A DNA stretch of 64,000 nt from Fontibacterium temperatum (GCA_964203055.1 CAXNKS010000001.1:496001-560000), one strand, 5' to 3'. Counted from the stretch's first letter, positions 1 to 9,730 are shown. The notes: a model not told the origin generated them from the letters alone. Translations and numbers: made by a program.

Positions 1-195
1 AGTTTTTGCTTTTTTATAAAGATCTGATGAATGCAATAAAGCTTTAGAAGGTATACATCCAACATTAAGACAGGTTCCACCTAATGTTCCTCTAGATTCT
101 ATGCATGCAGTTTTTAATCCTAGTTGAGCAGCTCTAATTGCTCCAACATATCCTCCCGGACCTCCGCCTATAACTAAAAAATCAAACTCTTCCAT
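1..195 (-). CDS. lpdA: Dihydrolipoyl dehydrogenase (E3), N-terminal part only
   Basis: Reading leftward from the ATG at 195, the frame stays open to the window edge (65 codons). The protein begins MEEFDFLVIGGGPGGYVGA, an FAD-binding GxGxxG fold. It is followed by the redox-disulfide motif GGTCLNVGCIPSKALL, which is diagnostic of the lipoamide dehydrogenase / pyridine nucleotide-disulfide oxidoreductase family. E3 reoxidises lipoyl groups of 2-oxoacid dehydrogenases with NAD+. It lies 3 bp downstream of sucB, so it most likely serves the 2-oxoglutarate dehydrogenase complex and may be shared with others. The C-terminal NAD and dimer domains lie outside the window. Confidence 0.93.
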   Translation of the reverse strand, partial: MEEFDFLVIGGGPGGYVGAIRAAQLGLKTACIESRGTLGGTCLNVGCIPSKALLHSSDLYKKAKT

Positions 196-198
196 GAA

Positions 199-1374
199 TT
201 ATAAATTTAAAAAAAGTCTTCTTGGATCTTCTAAATATTCTTTAACTCTAACTAAGAATGATACAGCATCTTTTCCATCAATAATTCTGTGATCATAAGA
301 TAGGGCCAGATACATGATAGGTCTAACTTCGATTTTTTCTTCAACAACAACTGCTCGCTGAACAATATTATGCATCCCCAACACTCCTGATTGAGGAGGA
401 TTTAGTATTGGCGTTGATAGCATCGAACCATAAATTCCACCATTAGTAATTGTAAAAGTTCCACCCTGAAGTTCTTCAATAGATAATTGTCCTGTTTTTG
501 CTTTTTCACCTAAAGCGACGATTTGTTTTTCAATATCTGCAAATGACAGTTCATCTGCGTCTCTAACCACTGGAACAACTAATCCTTTTTCTGTTCCAAC
601 AGCAACACCTATATTGTAATAATTTTTATAAACAATTTCATCTTGTTGAATTTCTGCATTAATAATTGGAAAAGCTTTTAAAGCTTCAACGCAAGATCTT
701 ACAAAGAATGACATGAAACCTAATTTAACCCCGTATTTTTTTTGAAAACCATCTTTATATTCAGCTCTCATTTCGATAATTCTCGACATATCAATTTCAT
801 TGAATGTCGTAAGCATCGCTGCATTATTTTGAGCCTCTTTTAATCTCTTGGCGATAGTTGCTCTTAGTCGAGTCATTTTAACTCGTTCTTCGTCTCCCTT
901 AGTAGCTCTTGCTGAAGAAGCAACAGAAGGCATGCCCATGGATTCTAATAAGTCTCCTTTTAAAATTCTTCCATCTCTTCCCGATCCACTTATTCTGTTA
1001 ATATCAATTCTTTTTTCTTCAATTATTCTTTTTACTGCAGGTGATAATATTTCTTTTTTACTTGTAGAAACTTCTATTGTTTTTTGTTTCGCTGGCTCTG
1101 GTGCTTTAAATGATTCTTTTTTTGCTACACTTGCAGTTCCTGCTCCTATAGACCCTAAAACCACACCAACATTAACAGTACTTCCTTCTTGAATTTTAAT
1201 TTCAGACAAAACACCTGCCTCTGGAGAAGGCACAGCCACACTAACTTTATCTGTTTCTAATTCAACGACTGGCTCGTCTGCTTTTACTGGATCACCAACC
1301 TGTTTAAGCCATTTAGAAACCGTTGCTTCCGTTACCGACTCGCCAAGTGTAGGTACTACTAAATCTTTTGCCAT
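199..1374 (-). CDS. sucB: 2-oxoglutarate dehydrogenase E2, dihydrolipoyl succinyltransferase
   Basis: This is the E2 core of the 2-oxoglutarate dehydrogenase complex, transferring succinyl from the lipoyl arm to CoA. The 391-residue protein shows an N-terminal lipoyl domain with the lipoylated lysine at K43 (ELETDKVS), a flexible linker, a peripheral-subunit-binding domain at about 109-145 (LSPAVKRI...GRDGRILKGD), and a C-terminal catalytic domain ending in the DHRIIDG motif (H362, D366). It has a single lipoyl domain, as usual for SucB. It sits between sucA (4 bp gap) and lpd, in conserved TCA operon order. Confidence 0.96.
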   Translation of the reverse strand: MAKDLVVPTLGESVTEATVSKWLKQVGDPVKADEPVVELETDKVSVAVPSPEAGVLSEIKIQEGSTVNVGVVLGSIGAGTASVAKKESFKAPEPAKQKTIEVSTSKKEILSPAVKRIIEEKRIDINRISGSGRDGRILKGDLLESMGMPSVASSARATKGDEERVKMTRLRATIAKRLKEAQNNAAMLTTFNEIDMSRIIEMRAEYKDGFQKKYGVKLGFMSFFVRSCVEALKAFPIINAEIQQDEIVYKNYYNIGVAVGTEKGLVVPVVRDADELSFADIEKQIVALGEKAKTGQLSIEELQGGTFTITNGGIYGSMLSTPILNPPQSGVLGMHNIVQRAVVVEEKIEVRPIMYLALSYDHRIIDGKDAVSFLVRVKEYLEDPRRLFLNL

Positions 1375-1378
1375 TATT

Positions 1379-4321
1379 TTATAAAAGTACTTTTGATATT
1401 ATTTCGTCTTGCTGTTGTACATGTTTTTTCAAATATCCGGTAGCTGTTGAAGCTGAAGGTTTTCTGCCAACATACTGTACTTTTTTAGATTTAGCGCCGA
1501 TCGAGTCTAACGTCCAATTAATATATTTTTCAACAAAACTCCAAGCACCCATATTTTCTGGCTCTTCCTGACACCAAATAAATTCATCAGCATTTTTAAA
1601 TCTTTTTAAAAAGCTAGCTAATTTTTTTACTGGGAATGGATATAGTTGCTCAATTCTTAGTAATTGAACTTTAGGATTTCTTATTATCTCTCTCTTTTCA
1701 GAAATATCAAAATAAACTTTTCCAGAACAAAGAACTACACGTTTAATTTCTTCATCGTTTGCCAATTTAATTAAATTATATTCCGGAAAATCTGCATGGT
1801 CCGGTAATATTCTATGAAAGGAATTTTCAGGTAAAAAATCTTCAATTTCAGAAACGCATTTTTTGTGTCTCAATAAAGATTTTGGAGAAAATACTATAAG
1901 TGGTTTTCTAAATTTTCTGTGAATTTGTCTTCTTAATAAATGAAAATAATTTGCAGGAGTAGTGCAATTAACTACTTGTAAGTTTTCTTGAGCACAAGAT
2001 TGTAGATATCTTTCAATTCGTGCTGAAGAATGTTCTGGTCCTTGTCCTTCATAACCATGAGGCAGAAGCATTACTAAACCACTTGCTCTTGTCCATTTTT
2101 TTTCTCCTGAGGTAATAAACTGATCAATTATAATTTGAGCCCCATTTGCAAAATCACCAAATTGAGCTTCCCACAAAACTAAGGTCTCTGGTGATGACAT
2201 TGAGTATCCATATTCAAATCCTAAAACACCAAATTCTGAAAGAAAACTATCAATAATTTCAAACTGGGCTTGTTTTGAACTAAGATTTTTTAAAGGGTAA
2301 TATTTTTCTCCTGTATCCTGATCAAGTATACTAGCGTGTCTTTGACTAAAAGTTCCTCTTGAAGAATCTTGACCTACAAATCTTACTGGGTAACCTTCTA
2401 ATAATAAAGTTCCAAAAGCTAAACTCTCGGCTGTCGCCCAATCAAAACTTTTTCCTGTTTCAAACATTTTTTTCTTTGCTTCAAAAAGTCTTTTTATTGT
2501 TGAATGAAAATTTAAATTTACTGGAAGATGACAAATTTTTTCTCCAGCTTGGTGAATTAAATCTAAATCAACGCCTGTTACTCCTCTACGATCAGATCCA
2601 ATTTCAGTTGTGAATTTTGACCAACTTCCTGTAAACCAATCTATTTGGCTTGAAATATAGCTCTTTGATGCTGCAAATTCTGTATCTAAAAATTGTTTAA
2701 AATTATCTTTTTCTTTTTGAAACTCTTCATTTCTTAAAACACCTTCTTGAATAAGTTGGTTTCCATAAATTGTTAAGGTGGTGGCTTGAGCTTTAATTTT
2801 TTTGTACATTAAAGGCTGAGTAAAAGAAGGTTCATCTCCTTCATTATGACCAAATCTTCGATAACAAATAATATCTATAACAACATCTCGTTTAAATTTT
2901 TGTCTATATTCTGTTGCAATTCTTGCGCAATAAACAACGGATTCAGCATCATCCCCATTAACATGAAATATTGGAGCTTGAACCATTTTAGCTACTTCCG
3001 ATGGATAAGGTGAAGATCTTGCAAAAGAAGGGCTGGTAGTAAAACCAACTTGATTATTAACAATTATATGAATTGTGCCTCCAGTATTGTGTCCTTTTAA
3101 ACCAGACATTGCGAAACATTCGGCAACGATTCCTTGTCCTGCAAATGCCGCATCGCCATGTAAAAGAACCGGTATCACTTTTACTCTTTGTGGATCATTA
3201 TGAAAAAATTGTTTAGCTCTTGTTTGTCCTAAAACTACAGGATTTACCGCCTCAAGGTGGGAAGGGTTTGCAGTCAGACTTACATGAACATTGTTTCCAT
3301 TGAAATCTCTATCTGCGGATGCACCCAAATGATATTTAACATCGCCTGAAACACCGGCTGTATCTGTACCCAGATCTCCTGAAAATTCTTTAAATATCTT
3401 TTTAAAAGGTTTTTGAATAACGTTGGCAAGAATATTTAATCTACCTCTATGCGGCATTCCAATTTTAATTTCTTTCACTCCTGAATTTCCTCCAACTTTA
3501 ATAATTTGCTCAAGTGCAGGAATTAAAGATTCACAACCATCCAAGCCAAATCTTTTTGTTCCAACAAACTTTGTATGGCAATAATTTTCAAATCCTTCTG
3601 CTTCTACTAATTTTTTAAAAATGGCTTTTTTTCCCTCGAGAGTAAAGTTTGCTTCCTTACCTTTTCCTTCAATTCTTTCCTGGATCCATTTTTTTTCTTC
3701 TGGATCCGACATGTGCATAAATTCTATTCCTATTTTTGCACAATATGTTTTTAATAAAATTTCTAATATTTCGTTAACAGTTGCATATTGAAAACCTAAA
3801 ACTTTATCTAAAAATATTTTTCTATTTCTGTCTTCTTTCTTAAAACCATACGTTTCTGGATTAAGTTCCGGATGATAATTTTTTTCTTGAAGTTGAAGGG
3901 GATCTAAATCGGCGATTAAATGTCCTCTTATTCTATAAGCTCTAATCATCATTATTGCTCTAACAGAATCAATAGTGGACCTTTCTACGTCTACTCTTTC
4001 ATCGCTTGATAAAGTTTTGTTTGCTTCTGTTATTTTTTCTTTAATTGATTTTCCATTTAAGTTTGTAGGAAGGTATTTTTCATAAACATCTAAATCTCCA
4101 TTAGAAATATATTTAATATTTGATGGAGCCCAACTAGGTCCTTGATTTTCTATAATATTATCTTTTTGATCACCAAGACCCTCAAAAAATTGTCTCCAAC
4201 TATCTGGAATACTTGCAGGATTTTCTACATATTTAGCGTAAAGTTTTTCAATATAAGAAGAATTTGTTCCTGATAAAAAAGATGTTTTTTGAAAAACAAT
4301 ATTATTTTCTTGTGACGACAT
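1379..4321 (-). CDS. sucA: 2-oxoglutarate dehydrogenase E1 component
   Basis: Thiamine-diphosphate-dependent decarboxylase that converts 2-oxoglutarate and succinylates the E2 lipoyl group. It has 980 residues, slightly longer than the roughly 930-residue E. coli enzyme. Visible signatures include the N-terminal E2-binding segment (SSYIEKLYAKYVENP), YHLGASADRD, the region HGDAAFAGQGIVAE with GDDAESV and NNQVGFTTSP for thiamine diphosphate/Mg binding, and the C-terminal transketolase-like domain (FGDFANGAQIIIDQF, LPHGYEGQGPEHSS). It starts 25 bp after the sucD stop and is followed at once by sucB. Nothing looks broken. Confidence 0.96.
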   Translation of the reverse strand: MSSQENNIVFQKTSFLSGTNSSYIEKLYAKYVENPASIPDSWRQFFEGLGDQKDNIIENQGPSWAPSNIKYISNGDLDVYEKYLPTNLNGKSIKEKITEANKTLSSDERVDVERSTIDSVRAIMMIRAYRIRGHLIADLDPLQLQEKNYHPELNPETYGFKKEDRNRKIFLDKVLGFQYATVNEILEILLKTYCAKIGIEFMHMSDPEEKKWIQERIEGKGKEANFTLEGKKAIFKKLVEAEGFENYCHTKFVGTKRFGLDGCESLIPALEQIIKVGGNSGVKEIKIGMPHRGRLNILANVIQKPFKKIFKEFSGDLGTDTAGVSGDVKYHLGASADRDFNGNNVHVSLTANPSHLEAVNPVVLGQTRAKQFFHNDPQRVKVIPVLLHGDAAFAGQGIVAECFAMSGLKGHNTGGTIHIIVNNQVGFTTSPSFARSSPYPSEVAKMVQAPIFHVNGDDAESVVYCARIATEYRQKFKRDVVIDIICYRRFGHNEGDEPSFTQPLMYKKIKAQATTLTIYGNQLIQEGVLRNEEFQKEKDNFKQFLDTEFAASKSYISSQIDWFTGSWSKFTTEIGSDRRGVTGVDLDLIHQAGEKICHLPVNLNFHSTIKRLFEAKKKMFETGKSFDWATAESLAFGTLLLEGYPVRFVGQDSSRGTFSQRHASILDQDTGEKYYPLKNLSSKQAQFEIIDSFLSEFGVLGFEYGYSMSSPETLVLWEAQFGDFANGAQIIIDQFITSGEKKWTRASGLVMLLPHGYEGQGPEHSSARIERYLQSCAQENLQVVNCTTPANYFHLLRRQIHRKFRKPLIVFSPKSLLRHKKCVSEIEDFLPENSFHRILPDHADFPEYNLIKLANDEEIKRVVLCSGKVYFDISEKREIIRNPKVQLLRIEQLYPFPVKKLASFLKRFKNADEFIWCQEEPENMGAWSFVEKYINWTLDSIGAKSKKVQYVGRKPSASTATGYLKKHVQQQDEIISKVLL

Positions 4322-4346
4322 ATAATCTTATATTGGTAATAAAATA

Positions 4347-5222
4347 TTAAGTCTTAAGTTTGTCAAATAAAGTTTTTCCAATATCTGCTGGAGAATTTGC
4401 AACTGTTATGCCGCAAGATTTCATTATTTCTATCTTGTCTTTGGCAAGTCCTTTTCCACCGGAAATAATAGCTCCTGCATGTCCCATTCTTCTTCCTGGA
4501 GGGGCTGTTACTCCAGCAATAAATCCAACTATTGGTTTTTTAATTTTTGAAGATTTAATAAATTCAGCGCCTTCTTCCTCTGCGCTTCCACCGATTTCTC
4601 CTATCATGATAATTGATTTAGTTTCATCGTCTTTTAAAAATAAGTCTAAACAATCAATGAAGTTAGTTCCGTTAATAGGATCTCCACCAATTCCAATACA
4701 TGTCGATTGCCCCAATCCTAATGCTGTAGTTTGCGCAACAGCCTCATAAGTTAAAGTACCTGATCTTGATACGATACCAACTGATCCTTTTTTATGAATG
4801 TGCCCTGGCATAATTCCAATCTTACATTCATCTGGCGTAATAATTCCTGGACAATTAGGTCCTATTAATCTGCTTTTAGACTTCATTAATTTTTCTTTAA
4901 CTCTAACCATATCTAAAACTGGGATGCCCTCTGTAATGCAAACAATTAGAGGTATTTCACTATCTAATGCTTCAATAATAGCCGCCGCCGCGAATGCTGC
5001 GGGAACATAAATCATAGTTGCATCAGGCTTTACCTTGTCTACTGCCTCAGCAACTGTATTAAAAACTGGAAGACCTAAATGAGTTTGTCCACCTTTTTTA
5101 GGGGTAATCCCTCCAACTAAATTTGTTCCATATGCAAGCGCCTGCTCAGAATGAAATGTTCCATGTTTTCCTGTAAAGCCCTGACAAATAACTTTTGTTT
5201 TTTTATTTACTAAAACAGACAT
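4347..5222 (-). CDS. sucD: Succinate-CoA ligase, alpha subunit
   Basis: Alpha subunit of succinyl-CoA synthetase, which makes a nucleoside triphosphate from succinyl-CoA. The 291-residue protein has the CoA-binding Rossmann region (VICQGFTGKHGTFHSEQA), the catalytic loop GPNCPGIITP, and the phospho-histidine loop RRMGHAGAIISGGKG (His about residue 248). I start it at the ATG ending at 5222 (MSVLVNKKTK). An upstream in-frame ATG at 5243 would add seven unlikely residues and overlap sucC. It directly follows the sucC stop, which suggests coupled translation. Confidence 0.95.
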   Translation of the reverse strand: MSVLVNKKTKVICQGFTGKHGTFHSEQALAYGTNLVGGITPKKGGQTHLGLPVFNTVAEAVDKVKPDATMIYVPAAFAAAAIIEALDSEIPLIVCITEGIPVLDMVRVKEKLMKSKSRLIGPNCPGIITPDECKIGIMPGHIHKKGSVGIVSRSGTLTYEAVAQTTALGLGQSTCIGIGGDPINGTNFIDCLDLFLKDDETKSIIMIGEIGGSAEEEGAEFIKSSKIKKPIVGFIAGVTAPPGRRMGHAGAIISGGKGLAKDKIEIMKSCGITVANSPADIGKTLFDKLKT

Positions 5223-5223
5223 A

Positions 5224-6385
5224 TTAAGATGTGGCCTCCACAATTTTCTTTGCTGCCTCTGATAAATTGTCAGCAGAAATAATTGTTAAACCGGATTTTT
5301 TTAAAATTTCTTTACCTTCGTCAACTTTTGTTCCTGCTAATCTGACAACAAGAGGAACTTTAAGATCAACTTCCTTTGCCGCCTCAATAACTCCTTGTGC
5401 AATAATATCGCAACGCATAATTCCACCAAATATATTTATTAAAATTCCTTCAACATTTTTATCTGATAAAATAATTTTAAATGCAGCTGATACTTTTTCT
5501 TTTGTAGCGCCACCACCCTACATCTAAAAAATTTGCAGGCTCTGAACCATAAAGTTTGATGATATCCATAGTTGCCATTGCAAGACCCGCTCCATTAACC
5601 ATGCAGCCAATTTTCCCATCTAATTTGATATAAGCTAATTCATATTTACTAGCTTCAATTTCCATTGGATCTTCTTCGTTTAGATCCCTAAGTTCTTTAA
5701 TTTCTGAATGTCTAAAAAGAGCGTTGTCATCAAAACTTATTTTTGCATCTAGACACTTAATTTGGTCTTCCGTTGTAAGAATTAAAGGATTAATTTCAAT
5801 CAAACTTCCGTCAGTATTAATCAAAGTATCATATAAAGCCTGAGCAACTTTCTTTGCCTGATTTTTTTGATCTCCACTCAAATTGTAAGGTTTTACAATT
5901 GATTCTAAATCTTCATCTCTTAATTTTGCTGATAACGATACACGCGTTGTAATAATTTTCTCAGGAGTTTTGTCTGCAACTTCTTCAACGTCCATTCCTC
6001 CTTCAGCACTAGAAATAAATGCAATTTTTGAAGATGCTCTATCTACTAAGCATGATAAATAAAATTCTTTTTTAATATCCGATGCTTCTTCTATATATAG
6101 TCTTTTTACTTCTCTTCCTTGAGGTCCTGTTTGATGTGTAATAAGTACTTTTCCAAGTAAATCTTTGCATTTTTGCTTTAATTCATCGATATTTTTAACT
6201 AATTTTACACCTCCAGCTTTTCCTCTTCCGCCAGCATGTATTTGGGCTTTAACCACATACATTTTGCTATTTAGCTGTTTAATTTTTTCATCAATTTCAT
6301 TTAAATTAAAAATAACAACACCCTTTGAAACTGGTGCGCCAAATTTCTTTATTAAGTCTTTTGCCTGATGTTCGTGAATATTCAT
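5224..6385 (-). CDS. sucC: Succinate-CoA ligase, beta subunit (one-base frameshift)
   Basis: ADP-forming succinyl-CoA synthetase beta subunit with an ATP-grasp fold. The first reading frame (6385 to about 5516) carries the N terminus MNIHEHQAKDLIKKFGAPV, the grasp motif KAQIHAGGRGKAGGVK and the nucleotide/Mg segment LIEINPL, ending in NFLDVG. The next residues turn into WWRYKRKSISCI-stop. In the +1-shifted frame the expected GGGATKEKV continues and runs to the normal C terminus (IMRCDIIAQG, VPLVVRLAGTKV) at 5224. Removing one G of the GGG run at 5516-5518 (ccc on the plus strand) restores a 386-residue protein, close to the usual 388. This is either a sequencing error or a very recent mutation; see findings. 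Confidence 0.93.
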
Positions 6386-6391
6386 GAAAAA

Positions 6392-7378
6392 TTAATACTT
6401 TGGCTTAGTAGTTTTAATTTTTGCAACTTCTGGATCAAGCTTGAAAAGATCCTGGGTTAATTTTTTAACTGAATCAACTGATTTTAAAAACATCTCTTTT
6501 TCTTCAGGATTAAATTTAATCTCAATAATTTTTTCAACTCCCTTTGCGCCAATTATAACAGGTACGCCAACATAAAGATCGTCAACTCCATATTCACCAT
6601 CTAAATAAACAGCACACGGTAAAATTTTCTTTTTATCTTTTAAAAATGCCTCTGCCATTTCAATAGCTGCGCTTGCTGGAGCATAATAGGCAGAACCTGT
6701 TTTTAATAATTTTACTATTTCAGCTCCTCCGTCTCTAGTTCTTTGTATAATTTTATCTATTCTTTCTTTAGTAGACCACTTCATATCTATTAAATCTGGG
6801 ATTGGTATTCCTGCAACTGTCGAATATCTAGAAAGTGGAACCATTGTATCTCCATGACCTCCTAAAACAAAAGCAGTTACATCTTCGATAGAAACCTTAA
6901 ATTCTTCAGACAAAAATAATCTAAAACGAGAAGAATCTAAAACTCCTGCCATACCGACTACTTTTTCAGCAGGTAGACCTGAATATTTCTGTAATGCTAA
7001 AACCATAACATCTAAAGGATTTGTTATACAAATCACAAATGAGTTTGGAGAATATTTTTTAATTCCTTCACCAACTTGTTTCATTACTTTTGAATTAATT
7101 CCTAAAAGATCATCTCTGCTCATTCCTTCTTTTCTTGGAACGCCTGCAGTTACAATAATTACATCTGAATTTGCAATATCAGCATAACTTGTTGTGCCTT
7201 TAAGATTTGCATTAAAACGTTCAACAGCCCCTGACTGAGCGATGTCTAAAGATTTTCCATCGGGCAATCCTGCAGCAATATCAAAAATAACTACATCTCC
7301 TAATTCTTTTAAAGAAACTAAATGTGCTAGAGTTCCTCCGATTTGTCCTGATCCTATAAGTGATATTTTTTTTCTCAT
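6392..7378 (-). CDS. mdh: Malate dehydrogenase (NAD)
   Basis: Interconverts malate and oxaloacetate. The 328 residues begin with the NAD-binding glycine motif GSGQIGGT (9-16). They contain the substrate-binding loop PRKEGMSRDDL (81-91) and the catalytic GGHGDTMVP with His175. The short lactate-dehydrogenase-like form is the type normal in alphaproteobacteria. It lies 6 bp upstream of sucC in the same transcription direction and 4 bp downstream of mmsA. The order mdh-sucCDAB-lpd is a conserved TCA operon. Confidence 0.95.
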   Translation of the reverse strand: MRKKISLIGSGQIGGTLAHLVSLKELGDVVIFDIAAGLPDGKSLDIAQSGAVERFNANLKGTTSYADIANSDVIIVTAGVPRKEGMSRDDLLGINSKVMKQVGEGIKKYSPNSFVICITNPLDVMVLALQKYSGLPAEKVVGMAGVLDSSRFRLFLSEEFKVSIEDVTAFVLGGHGDTMVPLSRYSTVAGIPIPDLIDMKWSTKERIDKIIQRTRDGGAEIVKLLKTGSAYYAPASAAIEMAEAFLKDKKKILPCAVYLDGEYGVDDLYVGVPVIIGAKGVEKIIEIKFNPEEKEMFLKSVDSVKKLTQDLFKLDPEVAKIKTTKPKY

Positions 7379-7382
7379 TTAA

Positions 7383-8879
7383 TTAACTCATTGTTGGCAT
7401 TGTAAAACTTGAGTTGGCTTTTATACCAGAAGGCCATCTTGAAGTAATAGTTTTTAATTTAGTATAAAATCTAACTCCTTCCATTCCATGAACATGTTGA
7501 TCACCAAATAAAGATCTTTTCCATCCACCAAAACTATGAAAGGCCATTGGCACTGGTATTGGAATATTTATACCAACCATTCCAACCTTAATATGACTCG
7601 AAAACGTTCTTGCGCTATCACCATCTCGTGTAAAAATACTTACCCCATTACCAAATTCATGTTTATTTATTAAATCTACGGCTTCATTAAAATCTTTGGC
7701 TCTTACAACCGAAAGTACTGGTCCAAATATTTCTTCTTTATAAATTCTCATATTTTCTTTTACGTGATCAAATAAACAGCCGCCCAAATAAAAGCCTTTT
7801 TCATGACCCTGTGGTTTTTTAATTTTTCTTCCATCCACAATTAATTTAGCGCCTTCTTTCACTCCAATATCAATATAACTTGTAACTTTTTCTAAATGTT
7901 GAGCCGTAACCAATGGTCCCATATCCATTCCTTTATCAATTCCAGGACCTACTTTTAAATTATTAACTTCTTTTGTAAGTTTATTTACTAACTCATCTCC
8001 AATATTTCCAACTGCAACTGCTACAGATTGAGCCATACATCTCTCACCGGCTGAGCCATAAGCAGCACCCATAAGTCCTGCAACAGCTTGGTCTAAATCT
8101 GCATCTGGCATTACGACACAATGATTTTTAGCACCTCCTAGTGCTTGAACTCTTTTTTCAAATTTTGCTGCGTTTTCATAAATATATTTAGCTATAGGAG
8201 TTGAGCCTACAAAACTAATTGCGCTAACATTTGGATTTGAAAGTAATGCATCTACAGATTCTTTATCTCCATTTACAACATTAAAGACTCCATCTGGCAA
8301 ACCTGCTTCTTTTAATAATTCCGCTAATCTTAAAGAACAACTTGGATTTTTCTCTGACGGTTTTAAAATAAAAGTATTTCCACATGCGATTGCTAAAGGA
8401 AACATCCACATTGGAACCATTGCTGGAAAATTAAAAGGAGTAATTCCAGCGCAAACTCCGAGTGGTTGTCTTATCGACCAACTATCAACATTAGTTCCCA
8501 CATTTTCTGTAAACTCACCTTTTAATAAATGTGGAATGCCACATGCAAATTCAACAACCTCTAAACCTCTAGTTAGAGATCCTTTGGCATCGTCATAAAC
8601 TTTGCCGTGTTCCGAAACAATTATTTTTGTAAGTTCGTCTGAATTTTTTTCTATTAAATCTTTAAATTTGAATAAGATTCTTGCTCTTTGTAATGGTGGA
8701 ACTTGAGACCATTTTATAAATGCTTTACTTGCAATCTCCACTGCATCATCAACGTCTTTTTTTGAAGCTAAATTTACTTTTGCAGAAACTTCTCCTGTGG
8801 CTGGATTGAATACATCGGAGGTTCTTTTTGAAGTGCCAGAAAAGGATTTTCCGTTAACGAAATGTTCTATAGTTTTCAT
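7383..8879 (-). CDS. mmsA: Methylmalonate-semialdehyde dehydrogenase (CoA-acylating)
   Basis: Aldehyde dehydrogenase family member of 498 residues. Features are the N-terminal HFVNGKSFSGTSKR, GITPFNFPAMVPMWMFP typical of the MmsA subfamily, the NAD-binding FVGSTPIAKYIY, GGAKNHCVVMPDAD, and the catalytic cysteine in SAGERCMAQS (about residue 280). MmsA enzymes convert (methyl)malonate semialdehyde to propionyl- or acetyl-CoA in valine, inositol or beta-alanine breakdown. A recognisable promoter precedes it at 8893-8921, so it may head a transcript with mdh and the suc genes. The exact substrate here is inferred from family only. Confidence 0.9.
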   Translation of the reverse strand: MKTIEHFVNGKSFSGTSKRTSDVFNPATGEVSAKVNLASKKDVDDAVEIASKAFIKWSQVPPLQRARILFKFKDLIEKNSDELTKIIVSEHGKVYDDAKGSLTRGLEVVEFACGIPHLLKGEFTENVGTNVDSWSIRQPLGVCAGITPFNFPAMVPMWMFPLAIACGNTFILKPSEKNPSCSLRLAELLKEAGLPDGVFNVVNGDKESVDALLSNPNVSAISFVGSTPIAKYIYENAAKFEKRVQALGGAKNHCVVMPDADLDQAVAGLMGAAYGSAGERCMAQSVAVAVGNIGDELVNKLTKEVNNLKVGPGIDKGMDMGPLVTAQHLEKVTSYIDIGVKEGAKLIVDGRKIKKPQGHEKGFYLGGCLFDHVKENMRIYKEEIFGPVLSVVRAKDFNEAVDLINKHEFGNGVSIFTRDGDSARTFSSHIKVGMVGINIPIPVPMAFHSFGGWKRSLFGDQHVHGMEGVRFYTKLKTITSRWPSGIKANSSFTMPTMS

Positions 8880-8892
8880 TTAAATTAATAGG

Positions 8893-8921
8893 AAAATATA
8901 GGGACAGAATTAAGCTGTCAA
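8893..8921 (-). promoter_or_regulatory. Sigma70-type promoter for mmsA-mdh-suc operon
   Basis: On the minus strand a perfect TTGACA (-35; 8916-8921) is followed after 17 bp by TATTTT (-10; 8893-8898). Predicted initiation near 8886 leaves a 5' leader of only about 6-8 nt before the mmsA ATG at 8879. It lies in the only sizeable gap (59 bp) between sdhB and mmsA, where a new transcript would be expected. Identified by eye from consensus match. Confidence 0.45.
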
Positions 8922-8938
8922 ATAATGAAGTTAAAAAA

Positions 8939-9730
8939 CTACAGATCTTTACTATGCTGAACTAACATTTTTTTTATTGAACCGATTGCTTTTGCTGGAT
9001 TCAATCCTTTTGGACAGCTGTTGGTACAGTTCATGATTGTATGGCATCTAAAAAGTTTAAGTTCATCTGCAACTTTTTTTAATCTTTTTACTCTCTCTTC
9101 ATCTCTGCTATCAATAATCCATCTATAAGCCTGCAATAAAACAGCAGGTCCTAAATATTTTTCACCATTCCACCAATAGCTTGGGCAAGAAGTTGAGCAA
9201 CATGCACACATAATGCATTCGTAAAGCCCATCTAGTTTTTCTCTATCTTGTTTTGACTGAATGGTTTCTTTATCACCCACCTCACTTTTTTTCTCAATCT
9301 GTAGCCAGGGCTCAATAGATTGATATTGTTTATAAAGTTGATTTAAATTTGGAACTAAATCTTTAATCACTGGCATATGAGGAAGGGGATAAACTTTTAT
9401 TTCGTCTTTAATATCAGATGCCGATTTTGTGCAAGCAAGTCCGTTAACTCCATCAATATTCATAGCACAAGAGCCGCAAACACCTTCTCTGCAAGATCTT
9501 CTAAACGTTAATGTAGTATCAATTTCGTTTTTAATTTTAATAAGAACATCAAGAACCATTGGCCCACATTCATCCATGTTAACTTCATAGGTATCTAGTC
9601 TTGGGTTTTGTTTTGTCTCAGGATCCCATCTATAAACTTTGATTTTTTTTAGATTGTTTCCATTGGTTTTGTCTTTAAAATATTTTCCTTCAATAACTTT
9701 TGAATCTTTTGGCAATGCAAACTGAACCAT
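8939..9730 (-). CDS. sdhB: Succinate dehydrogenase iron-sulfur subunit
   Basis: Passes electrons from SdhA flavin to quinone through three Fe-S clusters. All ligand sets are visible in the 263 residues: the [2Fe-2S] motif CREGVCGSCAMN...GLAC, the [4Fe-4S] motif CIMCACCSTSCPSYWW, and the later cysteine sets CHTIMNC and CTNSCPKGLNP that complete the [3Fe-4S]/[4Fe-4S] ligands. Its start overlaps the sdhA stop by 1 bp (TAATG type), so the two are translationally coupled. It is the last gene of sdhCDAB. Confidence 0.96.
   Translation of the reverse strand: MVQFALPKDSKVIEGKYFKDKTNGNNLKKIKVYRWDPETKQNPRLDTYEVNMDECGPMVLDVLIKIKNEIDTTLTFRRSCREGVCGSCAMNIDGVNGLACTKSASDIKDEIKVYPLPHMPVIKDLVPNLNQLYKQYQSIEPWLQIEKKSEVGDKETIQSKQDREKLDGLYECIMCACCSTSCPSYWWNGEKYLGPAVLLQAYRWIIDSRDEERVKRLKKVADELKLFRCHTIMNCTNSCPKGLNPAKAIGSIKKMLVQHSKDL

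Noticed and set aside
848..1192. Plus-strand open frame of 114 codons
   Set aside because: It lies entirely opposite sucB, has no ribosome-binding site and no recognisable motif; it is a shadow of the real gene.
5510..5524. Programmed ribosomal frameshifting in sucC
   Set aside because: No known slippery site or stimulatory structure is apparent, sucC is not known to use recoding, and similar lesions occur in other genes of the window.
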